In this document: piece by piece, positions 21,491 to 30,478 of the stretch | Layout of the letters: every line of letters begins with the position of its first letter | Numbering within the stretch: the first letter of the stretch is position 1 | From: Firmicutes bacterium AM41-11 | GTDB taxonomy: Bacteria > Bacillota_I > Bacilli_A > Erysipelotrichales > Erysipelotrichaceae | Length of the DNA: 64,000 bases | Direction: 5' to 3' | Assembly (NCBI GenBank): GCA_003480165.1 | Contig: QUIQ01000002.1 | Coordinates: 124,001-188,000 of the forward strand | Translations under genes and position numbers: made by a program | The notes under the pieces: generated by a model | The model's input: the letters and a program-made list of their open reading frames with translations, nothing else | Database searches by the model: none | Told to the model about the DNA's origin: nothing

Positions 21491-22076
21491 TTTATGTATG
21501 GATACAGCGTATAAACAATTGGTATTGGGAATTTACCAAGATGGAACGCTCTTAGATGGAATTGCGAAAACCGCATTTAAACGCCAAAGTGAAACCATTT
21601 TTGTGGAATTAAATGCGTTATTAAAACGTGTAAATCTGACGTATAAAGATATTGATCGCGTCATTATTACAGAGGGACCTGGTTCTTATACGGGAATTCG
21701 GATTGCGATGACGATTGCGAAAGTCTTGTGTACACAGATGCATAAGGAATTGTATTGTATTTCAACGATGCAGTTGTATGCGGGCATGGATGCCAGTGCG
21801 AATGTCATCTTAGATGCACGCGGACAAAGAGCGTATGTAGCACACTTGGAAAATGGGGAAATCGTTGGACAGACTACGATTTTAAGTTTAGAAGATACCA
21901 AGGCTTTCTTAGAAGCGCATCCCGGTTCTTTATATGGGGATGGCCAATTGTTGGGATTGGAGAGTAAAGAACCAAGTTATTTAGAAAACTTTATTCAAGT
22001 ACCGGCACGTAAGATTGAAAATATTCATGCCTTAGTTCCGGATTATTTAAAAGAAAGCAGTGCATATAAGAAATGA
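21483..22076 (+). CDS. tsaB: tRNA t6A37 synthesis protein TsaB
   Basis: This 197-aa protein of the Kae1/TsaD-like ASKHA fold is shorter than the usual 210-240 aa. MDTAYKQLVLGIY opens the protein, and TEGPGSYTGIRIAMTIAK near residue 60 is the family hallmark. TsaB dimerises with TsaD and binds TsaE. It is flanked by tsaE and rimI with short overlaps, the standard Firmicutes order. Confidence 0.92.
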   Translation: MISLCMDTAYKQLVLGIYQDGTLLDGIAKTAFKRQSETIFVELNALLKRVNLTYKDIDRVIITEGPGSYTGIRIAMTIAKVLCTQMHKELYCISTMQLYAGMDASANVILDARGQRAYVAHLENGEIVGQTTILSLEDTKAFLEAHPGSLYGDGQLLGLESKEPSYLENFIQVPARKIENIHALVPDYLKESSAYKK

Positions 22077-22489
22077 TTCGCCCCATCAAAAGACAAGACT
22101 GTCAAGCTATTGCCCAAATGGAAGCAAGTTGTTTTAACGATGCATGGGATGAAAATGCCTATGCCAAGGAATGGGAAAAAACCTATGCGAAAGGTTGGAT
22201 GATTGATGGGATTGGATATATCTGGACTTGGTTCTTGTATGAAAATGCGGAAATTGTACGTGTTGGCGTTCTGCCAGAGGCAAGAAATCAAGGCTATGCG
22301 AAAAAACTGGTGGCGTATGCGATGCAAGCGGCTAAACAAGCTGATTGCACGCAGATGATATTAGAAGTACGCGTCAGCAATGCACCAGCCATTGCGGCAT
22401 ATCAAGAATGTGGATTAGAGATATCACATTGTTCCAAGCAGCACTATGCCGATGGACAAGATGCATATGTGATGATTGGAAAATTATAG
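22073..22489 (+). CDS. rimI: Ribosomal protein bS18 N-acetyltransferase-like GNAT protein
   Basis: This 138-aa GNAT fold has the acetyl-CoA loop VLPEARNQGYAKKLVAYA and the C-terminal NAPAIAAYQECGLE strand-helix. The position between tsaB and tsaD is that of RimI, which acetylates the N-terminal alanine of ribosomal protein S18; the substrate here is taken from that context. It overlaps tsaB by 4 nt. Confidence 0.88.
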   Translation: MIRPIKRQDCQAIAQMEASCFNDAWDENAYAKEWEKTYAKGWMIDGIGYIWTWFLYENAEIVRVGVLPEARNQGYAKKLVAYAMQAAKQADCTQMILEVRVSNAPAIAAYQECGLEISHCSKQHYADGQDAYVMIGKL

Positions 22490-22498
22490 GAGGGACAT

Positions 22499-23500
22499 AT
22501 GATTGTATTAGGAATCGAATCAAGTTGTGATGAAACAGCTGTTGCGATTGTCAAAGATCGTAAAGAAGTTTTATCAAGTGTTGTGGCATCACAAATTGAT
22601 GTACATAAAGAATTTGGTGGGGTTGTACCAGAAGTAGCCAGTCGAATTCATGTCGAAAATATCTCATTTTTAATTGAGGATGCTTTAAAAAAAGCCAATT
22701 GTACGATGGATGACATTGATGCGGTTGCGGTAACCAAAGGACCTGGCTTGATTGGTTGTTTACATGTGGGGGTACAAGCGGCCAAAACCTTGGCGTTTGC
22801 CTTTAACAAACCATTGGTGCCAGTTCATCATATTGCCGGACACATCTATGCCAATGAATTGGTTGTTGATATGAAGTATCCGGTTTTAGCTTTGGTTGTT
22901 TCTGGGGGACATAGCCAATTGATTTATATGAAAGATGAAACCAGTTTTGAAGTCTTGGGTACGACCCAGGATGATGCGATTGGTGAAGCTTTTGATAAGG
23001 TAGCGCGCGTCATGGATCTTGGTTATCCAGGTGGACCAAAAATTGATAAGTTAGCTAAAGAAGGACAGAATGTATATGCCTTACCAAAACCAAAAACCCA
23101 AGGCAAATACGACTTTAGTTTCTCTGGTTTAAAGAGTGGCGTTTTACAGTTTACCAAACGTATGGAACGCCAGGGAAAGACCTATAATGATGCCGATTTA
23201 GCTTGCTCTTTCCAGGAATGTGCCTTAAATGAGATCTTTGATAAGATTCGTTTGGTCTTAGATGATTATCCGGATATTCAACATTTTGTCGTTGGTGGTG
23301 GTGTTTCTGCCAATTCACGTTTGCGTGAAAAGGTACAAGAGTTGGCCAAAGAATATCCGAATGTGACTTTTACGGTTCCACCAATGTCTTGTTGCACCGA
23401 TAACGCAACGATGATTGCCTTAGCTGGTACGATTGCCTATGAACATGGTCGAGTTGGCGATGATTCTCTAACGGCTGATTCTAACTGGGAGATTCAATAA
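22499..23500 (+). CDS. tsaD: tRNA N6-adenosine threonylcarbamoyltransferase TsaD
   Basis: This 333-aa enzyme transfers the threonylcarbamoyl group to A37 of ANN-decoding tRNAs. It shows LGIESSCDETAVAIV at the start, the iron-binding HHIAGHIYAN, VVSGGHSQLI and GGGVSANSRLRE. AGGAGGGACAT precedes the ATG. With tsaE and tsaB this window holds all of the t6A pathway except tsaC. Confidence 0.96.
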   Translation: MIVLGIESSCDETAVAIVKDRKEVLSSVVASQIDVHKEFGGVVPEVASRIHVENISFLIEDALKKANCTMDDIDAVAVTKGPGLIGCLHVGVQAAKTLAFAFNKPLVPVHHIAGHIYANELVVDMKYPVLALVVSGGHSQLIYMKDETSFEVLGTTQDDAIGEAFDKVARVMDLGYPGGPKIDKLAKEGQNVYALPKPKTQGKYDFSFSGLKSGVLQFTKRMERQGKTYNDADLACSFQECALNEIFDKIRLVLDDYPDIQHFVVGGGVSANSRLREKVQELAKEYPNVTFTVPPMSCCTDNATMIALAGTIAYEHGRVGDDSLTADSNWEIQ

Positions 23501-23970
23501 TGCGACAAGCAGCAGGGGTAAAGCTTTTTGATGCAACCGTATTGGGGGATGTGATTCTCCATGAGAATGTGAATGTTTGGTATGGTTCTGTGATTCGTGG
23601 GGATTCGGATACCATTGAGATTGGTAAAGATTCCAATGTTCAAGATGGTACGATCATTCATACCGATCATGGGCATCCGGTACATATTGGTCAAAGGGTA
23701 ACGATTGGTCATCGGGCGATCGTACATGGCTGCACGGTTGAAGATGAGGTTATGATTGGCATGGGTGCGATTGTGATGAATGGGGCCAAGATTGGTAAAC
23801 ATTCCATCATTGGTGCAGGCGCTTTAGTTCCGGAAGGAAAAGAGATTCCCGCAGGTAGTATTGTGGTTGGTTGTCCAGGTAAGATTATTCATCAGACAAG
23901 CGAAGAACAAGTACAGGAAATTATTGAAAATGCCAAACATTATGTGGAATTGGCAAGGGGAAATGTATGA
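23500..23970 (+). CDS. Gamma-carbonic anhydrase family protein
   Basis: This 156-aa left-handed beta-helix protein (hexapeptide repeats) of the YrdA/PaaY type has metal-binding histidines in HTDHGHPVHIGQRVTIGHRA. Family members may hydrate CO2 or have other roles. It starts at the last base of tsaD and overlaps the following HAD gene by 4 nt. Confidence 0.88.
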   Translation: MRQAAGVKLFDATVLGDVILHENVNVWYGSVIRGDSDTIEIGKDSNVQDGTIIHTDHGHPVHIGQRVTIGHRAIVHGCTVEDEVMIGMGAIVMNGAKIGKHSIIGAGALVPEGKEIPAGSIVVGCPGKIIHQTSEEQVQEIIENAKHYVELARGNV

Positions 23971-24632
23971 TTGAAGCAGTAATTTTTGATATGGATGGTT
24001 TAATGTATAATACCGAAAAGATCTTTAAACCGGTTTTTCAAAAAGTTGCCAAAGGATACGGTATTGATGTACCAGATTATGTTTGTCAACGGATGATTGG
24101 CTGCGATTCTCGGATCGTTGAACAATTTGAAGATCGTTTTCCGGGAATTGGAAAGGCAATGGCTCAGTTTCAAAAAGAGCGTTTGGATTTGTTTCTAGCT
24201 ATGTATCCGGAAAAAGGGGCACTGGATATGCCAGGTTTACGGGAATTGATGGATTACTTAAATCAAGTAAAGATGCCGTATGCGATTGCTTCCAGCTCCA
24301 TGGTCGAAGATATCAAGCGCTTAAATGCGCATTCGCTGGCGCATATTTATCCGCAGGAAATTGTTTCCAGCAAGGAGAATGGGATTCCTTCAAAACCAGA
24401 TCCAACCATTTTTAAAGTCGCTGCAAAACGTTTAGGGAAAAAGCCAGAGCAGTGTCTAGTCTTAGAAGATTCTAAGTATGGTATTATGGCCGGTCGCAGA
24501 GCGGGAGCAAAAACGGTTTTTATTCCTGATGTCGTACAACAGGATCGGGAATTGTATCCGTATATTCAAAATAAAGTGGATAGTTTATTGGATGTGATTC
24601 CTTTGTTGAAAAATCCAAAAAGCATTCTGTAG
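23967..24632 (+). CDS. HAD-family phosphatase (beta-phosphoglucomutase-like)
   Basis: This 221-aa HAD hydrolase has the nucleophile motif VIFDMDGLMYNTEK, motif II ASSS, the lysine in KPDPTIFKVAAKRLG and the acidic motif VLEDSKYGIMAGRRAG. The alpha-helical cap and length fit the phosphoglycolate/beta-phosphoglucomutase subfamily. The substrate cannot be deduced. It overlaps the carbonic anhydrase gene and is 39 nt before guaA. Confidence 0.9.
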   Translation: MIEAVIFDMDGLMYNTEKIFKPVFQKVAKGYGIDVPDYVCQRMIGCDSRIVEQFEDRFPGIGKAMAQFQKERLDLFLAMYPEKGALDMPGLRELMDYLNQVKMPYAIASSSMVEDIKRLNAHSLAHIYPQEIVSSKENGIPSKPDPTIFKVAAKRLGKKPEQCLVLEDSKYGIMAGRRAGAKTVFIPDVVQQDRELYPYIQNKVDSLLDVIPLLKNPKSIL

Positions 24633-24671
24633 TATGTTAAAATAAATGAGGAAAAGACCAGGAGGAAGACT

Positions 24672-26219
24672 ATGAAGAAAGAACTTGTTATTGTATTGGA
24701 TTTTGGTGGTCAATACAATCAATTGGTTGCTCGTCGAGTGCGAGAATGCAATGTATATTGCGAGATTTACTCTTATAAAACGGATATAAACAAAATTAAA
24801 GCGATGAATCCGAAGGGCATTATTTTAACCGGTGGTCCAAACAGTTGTTATGAACCTGATTCACCTACCTACTCCAAAGAATTGTTTGAATTAGGTATTC
24901 CGGTTTTAGGTTTATGTTATGGAGCCCAGCTGATGATGCATGTGCTTGGTGGTAAAGTTGAAAAAGCCGATGCCAGAGAATATGGAAAGACCGAAGTTTT
25001 GATTGATCAGAAAGATTCTCCGATTTTTGCCGGGGTTCATGAAAAAACAATTTGCTGGATGTCACACTTTGACTATATTTCCCAAGTGGCTCCTGGTTTT
25101 ACAATTACCAGTCATACAGAAAATTGCCCATGTGCTTCAGCAGAAAATGCCGAAAAACATCTTTATGCGATTCAATTCCATCCCGAAGTACTACATACCC
25201 AAGAAGGAACAACAATGTTGTACAACTTTGTCCGTAATGTATGTGCTTGTAATGGAGATTGGCGCATGGATTCTTTTGTGGATGAACAAATTCAAGCCAT
25301 TCGTGAAAAAGTGGGTGACGGAAAAGTCTTATGTGCCCTTAGTGGTGGCGTAGACTCTTCGGTTGCGGCTGTTCTATTATCCAAAGCCATTGGAAATCAA
25401 TTGACTTGTGTGTTTGTGGATCATGGTCTGCTTCGTAAAAACGAAGGGGATGAAGTAGAAGCCGTATTTGGCCCAGATGGACCTTATGAATTGAACTTTA
25501 TCCGAGTCAATGCTCAAGAAAGATATTATGGAAAATTAAAAGGTGTTACGGAACCCGAAGCCAAACGTAAGATTATTGGCGAAGAATTTATTCGTGTTTT
25601 CGAAGAAGAAGCGAAAAAGATTGGTAAAGTGGATTTCTTAGTCCAAGGAACCATTTACCCGGATGTAGTAGAGAGTGGTTTAGGTGGAGAGTCTGCCGTT
25701 ATTAAATCACATCACAACGTTGGTGGTTTACCAGATCATGTAGATTTTAAAGAAATCATCGAACCTTTACGTGATTTATTTAAAGATGAAGTCCGTAAAG
25801 CTGGATTGGAATTAGGTATTCCAGATTATCTTGTCTTCAGACAGCCGTTCCCAGGACCAGGTCTTGGCATTCGTATTATTGGCGAAGTAACAGCGGAAAA
25901 GGTACGCATTGTACAAGATGCCGATGCGATTTATCGTGAAGAAATTGCTAATGCGGGTCTAGACCGTTCTATTGGTCAATACTTTGCGGCTCTTACCAAT
26001 ATGCGTTCGGTAGGTGTTATGGGGGATGAAAGAACCTATGATTATGCCATTGCACTTCGTGCGGTAAATACCATTGATTTTATGACTGCAGAAGCTGCAG
26101 AGATTCCTTATGAAGTATTAAATAAAGTTATGTCACGTATTATTAACGAAGTTCGTGGGGTAAACCGTGTAATGTATGACCTTACCAGTAAGCCTCCTGG
26201 AACAATTGAGTTCGAATAA
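24672..26219 (+). CDS. guaA: GMP synthase (glutamine-hydrolysing)
   Basis: This 515-aa enzyme makes GMP from XMP. The N-terminal class I amidotransferase has [16 protein letters not shown] with the catalytic Cys and QFHPEVLHT. The ATP pyrophosphatase domain has [18 protein letters not shown], and the C-terminal dimerisation domain ends in [26 protein letters not shown] precedes the ATG. No purine riboswitch is visible in the 39-nt gap upstream. Confidence 0.97.
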   Translation: MKKELVIVLDFGGQYNQLVARRVRECNVYCEIYSYKTDINKIKAMNPKGIILTGGPNSCYEPDSPTYSKELFELGIPVLGLCYGAQLMMHVLGGKVEKADAREYGKTEVLIDQKDSPIFAGVHEKTICWMSHFDYISQVAPGFTITSHTENCPCASAENAEKHLYAIQFHPEVLHTQEGTTMLYNFVRNVCACNGDWRMDSFVDEQIQAIREKVGDGKVLCALSGGVDSSVAAVLLSKAIGNQLTCVFVDHGLLRKNEGDEVEAVFGPDGPYELNFIRVNAQERYYGKLKGVTEPEAKRKIIGEEFIRVFEEEAKKIGKVDFLVQGTIYPDVVESGLGGESAVIKSHHNVGGLPDHVDFKEIIEPLRDLFKDEVRKAGLELGIPDYLVFRQPFPGPGLGIRIIGEVTAEKVRIVQDADAIYREEIANAGLDRSIGQYFAALTNMRSVGVMGDERTYDYAIALRAVNTIDFMTAEAAEIPYEVLNKVMSRIINEVRGVNRVMYDLTSKPPGTIEFE

Positions 26220-26231
26220 TATCAAAAGTTG

Positions 26232-26262
26232 AAAAAGTCCTTTATTCAAGGGCTTTTTTTAA
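26232..26262 (+). terminator. Terminator of guaA
   Basis: AAGTCCTT (26235-26242) pairs with AAGGGCTT (26248-26255, one G-U pair), preceded by A residues and followed by a T run, 12 nt after the stop codon. Confidence 0.85.
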
Positions 26263-26376
26263 TGTCTGAAGGTGAAATTGCTACTATTTTGCTACCACGA
26301 GCTTGAAAAACGTATTATTTTTGAATAATTCCATTTGTTTTTAATATCTATAATTTCAAATTTTATTAAAGAAACA

Positions 26377-27569
26377 CTCTTTTTAAAGATTTAGTTGATG
26401 TTTGCAAAAATACCATAGTGATACTCACCGTAAGCACTGTAAAGATCAATCAGCATTGGCAGTTTAACGATATCTCTGCATATAAATGGTATCTGTTCCA
26501 GCATCGATTCCATATATGCTTCAGGTTTCCACTTTCTCATATCCAGTGTATATTTCAGCTTCTTCTTGAATACAATCCAGTCCAGATATCCCTGCAGATG
26601 TCTTGTGCTGACTCCATGCTTCTGTCTGATCAGATTCTTTGCCTCTGCATGCAGTTCATTGACTGATGATACTGTATTTCCATTCGGTGACACATATGCA
26701 CCCGATGGAATGACGTCACTTTCAAATCCGTTTTCAGATACAAACGTCTGAATACTGTGACTGTCATCACTGATAATCTTTGTATGGTCTGAAAAATGCT
26801 TTCTGTACTGATTCAGTATCTCAAAGCTTTCTCTTCCAAGACCGCCGATTTTAAACAGCATTTGATCATTCTCATCAATCGCAGCTACAATACAAATCTT
26901 ATGATGGCTGGTTCCTGGTATATGATGAAAATGCGGAGTAGACTTGTGCTTTCCGCGATGCTTGCTCATTCTAGGCATGTTCTCAGGTTCTGTACCTTTC
27001 AGGTTGATACTCGTATAGGAAGGATCAAGTTCAACATCACCACTGAGAACAGCATTTTCCTGTACTTTTGAAATGGCTTTGTACAGCTTGTGACGCATAT
27101 TAAAGCATGTAACTATGTTCAGTTCAGTAGCAACTGTCTGCTGCTCAAGTGTAAGTCCATTCAGTTCACCAGCTATAAAAGTAGACCATGTATTAAAACT
27201 TGTCCTTGAATGTGTAAACATGGTACCGGTAGTTGCCATGAATCCTGCTCTACAGTCCTTGCATCTGTATTTCTGTCTGTGCTTTGGATTGAAGCCATTC
27301 TTCACAAAGTGTACAGATCCACAGTGAGGACATCTCTGTACGTGTGATTCAATATTTTCACAGTTTGTAGTATCAGGAGTTACTTTTTCTTTATACAGTT
27401 TGTCAATTCCAGTACGGATAAAAGACAATTCAACAGGAGATAGATGATTCAAGAAATCTTGTGTAATACGCATCATATGACTAACCTTAACTTTACAGGT
27501 AAATCATACTCACTTCTTCTGTTTTCTCTGTCCATTTTCATGGACTATCAACAAATTCTTTAAAAAGAG
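26377..27569. mobile_element. IS1595-type insertion sequence
   Basis: The transposase gene is framed by terminal inverted repeats 26377-26399 and 27547-27569, which match at 21 of 23 positions (tips CTCTTTTTAAAGA). The similarity may extend about five bases outward on each side (AAACA/AAACG). Total length is about 1.2 kb. I could not find a clear target site duplication. It separates the conserved guaA region from the accessory block and touches the 3' end of the DUF3267 gene. Confidence 0.75.
26391..27476 (-). CDS. IS1595-family transposase (ISXO2-like DDE domain)
   Basis: This 361-aa transposase has an N-terminal zinc ribbon (CPHCGSVHFVKNGF with a second Cys pair in YRCKDC, residues about 49-80) and an ISXO2-type catalytic core with SGDVELDPSYTS, a later IISDDSHS and a His-containing C-terminal part. 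It appears full length and uninterrupted, so the element may be active. The GC content is higher than in the adjacent DUF3267 gene. Confidence 0.88.
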   Translation of the reverse strand: MMRITQDFLNHLSPVELSFIRTGIDKLYKEKVTPDTTNCENIESHVQRCPHCGSVHFVKNGFNPKHRQKYRCKDCRAGFMATTGTMFTHSRTSFNTWSTFIAGELNGLTLEQQTVATELNIVTCFNMRHKLYKAISKVQENAVLSGDVELDPSYTSINLKGTEPENMPRMSKHRGKHKSTPHFHHIPGTSHHKICIVAAIDENDQMLFKIGGLGRESFEILNQYRKHFSDHTKIISDDSHSIQTFVSENGFESDVIPSGAYVSPNGNTVSSVNELHAEAKNLIRQKHGVSTRHLQGYLDWIVFKKKLKYTLDMRKWKPEAYMESMLEQIPFICRDIVKLPMLIDLYSAYGEYHYGIFANIN

Positions 27570-28129
27570 CGTTTTAAAAAATAAATCTTATTATCTTCTT
27601 GATAAAAAAGTTCGTTATTTCTCATTTTTAACAATATAACAATAAAAAAATATATATCACTTACCGACATTGCTAAGCTTGAAAAGCCAAAAAAAGTAAG
27701 AAAAGTCATAAGAATCAATTTTTTTATGATGAATGATAAAAAAATAGGAATAATTGCCAAGACAAGCGTCGGAGATATTAACATTATTAGAGTTCTACAC
27801 TTACTCATCTTCGCATCACTTTCAACAGATATTATCGGTTGTAAGTTCTTCATTTTGAATATTATTTTTTTTCTGCTTTTTTTCGGATATGATAACAAAT
27901 GTATATATTCATGTACAATACTAAAAGGGAAAACAGAAATAAGCACGGCTCCAAATGCAGAAAAAAACAAGCCTGTATCATTAATATAAAATCTTTTAAT
28001 CTTTAAAAAAAATACCAATAGTAGCAATGTACATAACACAATGATCAACATACTAATATTTTCTGTTTTTTTGTTTATTTTAAGTATTTTAAAATTTCTA
28101 CTATCATAAAACTTTTCTGCCATACACAT
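27560..28129 (-). CDS. DUF3267-type membrane protein with HExxH motif
   Basis: This 189-aa membrane protein has four or five hydrophobic segments and the zincin motif in IVHEYIHLLSYPKK, which fits the DUF3267 family of putative membrane metalloproteases. AGAGAGG precedes the ATG. Its last codons and stop (KRSF, TAA) lie in the IS1595 terminal repeat at 27547-27569, so the original C-terminus was probably replaced by the insertion. It directly follows the lantibiotic precursor relic on the same strand, so it may have belonged to that locus, for example in leader processing or immunity; this is inference. Confidence 0.7.
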   Translation of the reverse strand: MCMAEKFYDSRNFKILKINKKTENISMLIIVLCTLLLLVFFLKIKRFYINDTGLFFSAFGAVLISVFPFSIVHEYIHLLSYPKKSRKKIIFKMKNLQPIISVESDAKMSKCRTLIMLISPTLVLAIIPIFLSFIIKKLILMTFLTFFGFSSLAMSVSDIYFFIVILLKMRNNELFYQEDNKIYFLKRSF

Positions 28130-28199
28130 AAATCCTCTCTACTCATCTATACGAACTTGGAGCAGCGATTCGAATAGACGCGGGAATACGTCTAATCAA

Positions 28200-28400
28200 C
28201 TAGCACTGCTCTGGACTAGTAGTAAAATATGAAATAGACACTAATGATACTAAAACAGTCGTAATGATAATGTTAGAAAGAGAACATCTTGTTTCTGGAT
28301 TTCCATCATTACCACCAACAATTGATAATTCATTCAATTCTTCAACGCTAGCTTTTCTCTTTGTATTCTATTCCATGGTTTTTTTTCTTGTTTTCATCAT
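28200..28400 (-). pseudogene. Class II lantibiotic precursor peptide with in-frame amber codon
   Basis: Read from the ATG at 28398-28400, a 66-codon gene encodes a lysine-rich leader ending in VEELNELSIVGG and a core beginning NDGNPETRCSLSN and ending FTTSPEQC. The double-glycine leader with the acidic ELNEL helix and the GGND-NPET junction match two-component lantibiotic precursors of the lichenicidin/plantaricin W type. The core (36 aa) has 2 Cys and 12 Ser/Thr, enough for lanthionine rings. Codon 11 is TAG (28368-28370), one change from CAG, so the peptide is not made without readthrough. A TATAAT -10 lies at 28420-28425 on this strand. No LanM gene is in the window. Confidence 0.6.
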
Positions 28401-28460
28401 GAACCTATTCCCTAGTACTATTATACAATTCTATGAGTATTTAATTTATCTAAAGACATA

Positions 28461-28883
28461 AATTTTGTCGTAATTTCGCAGATTTGTAAACGTTCACCCT
28501 TTTTGTTCTGATTACATGTGTAAAATGTATCTTTTTTGCAGATTGTGACTAAATATCTTGTTGACAGATAAATCATAAAAATAAAAAACAAACATTATTA
28601 TATTTCAGGAATGACACAAGCCTTCTCGAAAAAGGAAACATTATTCTGCAACAGGGCTAATACATAATGTTCATAGCTGAGAAAAACAAACAAAATGTAA
28701 TTCAGGCATAAATAAGCTTAAACTGCGATATTGGATAATGTTTGCCACTTTCAAGTATTTTCAAAAAAACATTAAAAACTGGAAAAATTTTATCTGGAAA
28801 ATCCAAAAAAAATCGAACATTATTGGCATTAACCATTGAAAATTCAGTTTTAAAAAAAGACAAAAAAACGAACATTATTTTCT
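28461..28883. other. AT-rich intergenic stretch with dispersed RAACATTATT words
   Basis: There is no convincing gene in about 460 nt between the lantibiotic relic and the ABC operon. The decamer AAACATTATT or GAACATTATT occurs at 28590, 28636, 28815 and 28870, with near copies on the other strand at 28664 (ATAATGTTC) and 28735 (ATAATGTTT). They may be binding sites or remnants of a repeat. Confidence 0.45.
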
Positions 28884-28914
28884 GGGAGAGACATAAAAGT
28901 CTCTTCCTTTTTTT
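28884..28914 (+). terminator. Terminator or attenuator upstream of the LanFEG operon
   Basis: GGGAGAGAC (28884-28892) pairs with GTCTCTTCC (28899-28907, one G-U pair) around a 6-nt loop, followed by seven T. No gene precedes it on the plus strand, so it may terminate a lost transcript or shield the LanR-type promoter just downstream. Confidence 0.65.
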
Positions 28915-28959
28915 ATGGAATGATGACATGTCGTGTTTGTTTCCAATTGTTTTCGGGAA

Positions 28960-28993
28960 TCTTTATGAAATCTTCAAAATTGCCCGGTATGCT
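28960..28993 (+). promoter_or_regulatory. LanR/NisR-type box and promoter of the immunity operon
   Basis: TCT-N8-TCT (28960-28962 and 28971-28973, spacer TTATGAAA) is followed after 14 nt by TATGCT (28988-28993) as -10. NisR-type regulators bind TCT-N8-TCT direct repeats in front of their promoters. The same layout with the same spacing occurs at 33703-33736, and a regulator of this family is encoded in the operon. Confidence 0.6.
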
Positions 28994-29024
28994 ATCCGTA
29001 AAATCAAAGAAAGGACTTGATTAT

Positions 29025-29729
29025 ATGGATATGATTTTGAAAACAACTGACCTCTGCAAAAATTTCAAGGGGCAAATGGCGGTAAACAATGTGTCACTGA
29101 GCATCCGGCGCAACTCGGTTTATGGTCTGCTGGGGCCGAATGGGGCTGGCAAATCCACGATCTTAAAAATACTCACCGGCATTTTGCGCCCCACATCGGG
29201 AAGCATCGAGTTTGACGGCCACCCGTGGAAGCGGAATGATCTGGAGCATATCGGTGCTTTGATTGAGATGCCCCCACTTTACGAAAATCTGACTGCATAC
29301 GAAAATCTCAAAGTCAGAACTACATTGCTCGGCCTGGACGATGCACGAATTAACGAGGTATTGCAAATTGTCCAGCTCACGAATACCGGCAAGAAACGGG
29401 CCGGGCAGTTTTCTCTTGGTATGAAGCAGCGGCTTGGTATTGCTATTGCATTGCTGAACAGTCCCCAGCTTTTAATTCTGGATGAACCGACTAACGGCCT
29501 TGACCCTTTAGGGATTGAGGAACTTCGAGAGTTAATTCGCTCTTTTCCCTGCAAAGGGATTACAGTTATTTTGTCCAGCCATATTCTGTCAGAAGTCCAG
29601 CAGATTGCAGATCATGTGGGTATCATTGCTGGCGGCGTCCTTGGATATGAGGGAGAGCTTCGCGCCGGTGAAGATTTGGAACAACTCTTTATGGATGTTA
29701 TTCGCAGAAATGGTAAGGAGGGATATTAA
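29025..29729 (+). CDS. Lantibiotic immunity ABC transporter ATPase (LanF/BcrA-like)
   Basis: This 234-aa ABC ATPase has Walker A GLLGPNGAGKSTILK, signature FSLGMKQRLGIAIAL and Walker B LLILDEPTNGLDP. The ATG at 29025 follows AAAGGA; longer in-frame starts cross the promoter region. It couples ATP hydrolysis to the removal of lantibiotic from the membrane together with the two permeases encoded next, with no gap between this gene and the first. The module is visibly richer in GC than the genes to its left, a sign of transfer. Confidence 0.9.
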   Translation: MDMILKTTDLCKNFKGQMAVNNVSLSIRRNSVYGLLGPNGAGKSTILKILTGILRPTSGSIEFDGHPWKRNDLEHIGALIEMPPLYENLTAYENLKVRTTLLGLDDARINEVLQIVQLTNTGKKRAGQFSLGMKQRLGIAIALLNSPQLLILDEPTNGLDPLGIEELRELIRSFPCKGITVILSSHILSEVQQIADHVGIIAGGVLGYEGELRAGEDLEQLFMDVIRRNGKEGY

Positions 29730-30476
29730 ATGGAGATGGCATATATTCAGGCAGAGAACCTAAAGCATAAGAGAACTTTCACAAAAACGCTGATCGTTCT
29801 GGCCCCGTTTGTAACTGCGCTTATGAACTTTTTTGCCCCTTTTTGGTTCCAGCTCAATTCTTATAATTGGTGGTATATCCTGCTTTATCCTGGATTCCTT
29901 ACGCTCACCTGTGCCTTGATTGAACAGCGGGATAATGGCAAACTAAAATATCGTGCCGTTGCTTCATTGCCTGTTTCGCAGAACAAAGTCTGGAAAGCAA
30001 AAATTGGAGTGGCCGGTATTTACTCCTGTGTGGGGAATTTCATTTTCCTGGCGCTAAATCTGTTGGGCGGTTTTGCAATATTAGTTATCAACAAAATTCC
30101 CCTGACAATCGGAATTTGGCAGGCTGCGGCCGGAACAGCTTGTATTGTCATTGCAAGCCTATGGGAAGTTCCGCTGTGCTTATGGTTATCAAAAAAAGTT
30201 GGTATCTTTGTCACGGTTATTCTTAATGCCGGACTTGGAAGCGTTTTAGGGATTTTCACGGCTACAACCTCTTTGTGGATGATCTGCCCGTATAGCTGGG
30301 TGCCGCATCTTATGATTTCCGTGTTAGGTATTTTGCCTAATGGTGAGCCGGTTGCAGATCAGAGTACGGCAATGGCATTTTGGATGATTATACTTGTATT
30401 GGTCATTTCGCTGGCCTGGTTTGCGGCGCTGTCATTTTTAACTGCAAGATGGTTTGAGAAAAAGGAGGTGGGGTAA
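29730..30476 (+). CDS. Lantibiotic immunity ABC transporter permease (MutE/EpiE family)
   Basis: This 248-aa protein has six hydrophobic segments (for example TLIVLAPFVTALMNFFAPF). The N-terminal ENLKHKRTFTKTL and internal EQRDNGKLKYRAVASLPVS are typical of LanE permeases. The start immediately follows the ATPase stop, with AAGGAGGGA inside the previous gene. It forms a heterodimeric membrane unit with the next protein. Confidence 0.88.
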   Translation: MEMAYIQAENLKHKRTFTKTLIVLAPFVTALMNFFAPFWFQLNSYNWWYILLYPGFLTLTCALIEQRDNGKLKYRAVASLPVSQNKVWKAKIGVAGIYSCVGNFIFLALNLLGGFAILVINKIPLTIGIWQAAAGTACIVIASLWEVPLCLWLSKKVGIFVTVILNAGLGSVLGIFTATTSLWMICPYSWVPHLMISVLGILPNGEPVADQSTAMAFWMIILVLVISLAWFAALSFLTARWFEKKEVG

Positions 30477-30478
30477 CT

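Noticed and set aside
24633..24671. Purine riboswitch before guaA
   Set aside because: The 39-nt gap is far too short for an aptamer and has none of its conserved bases.
26280..27600. 8-bp target duplication of the IS1595-type element
   Set aside because: The bases outside both inverted repeats do not match at any shift I tried.
28742..29020. 92-aa plus-strand frame before the LanF gene
   Set aside because: It crosses a terminator hairpin and the LanR-type promoter, and its composition is low-complexity Lys/Ile; it is probably not coding.
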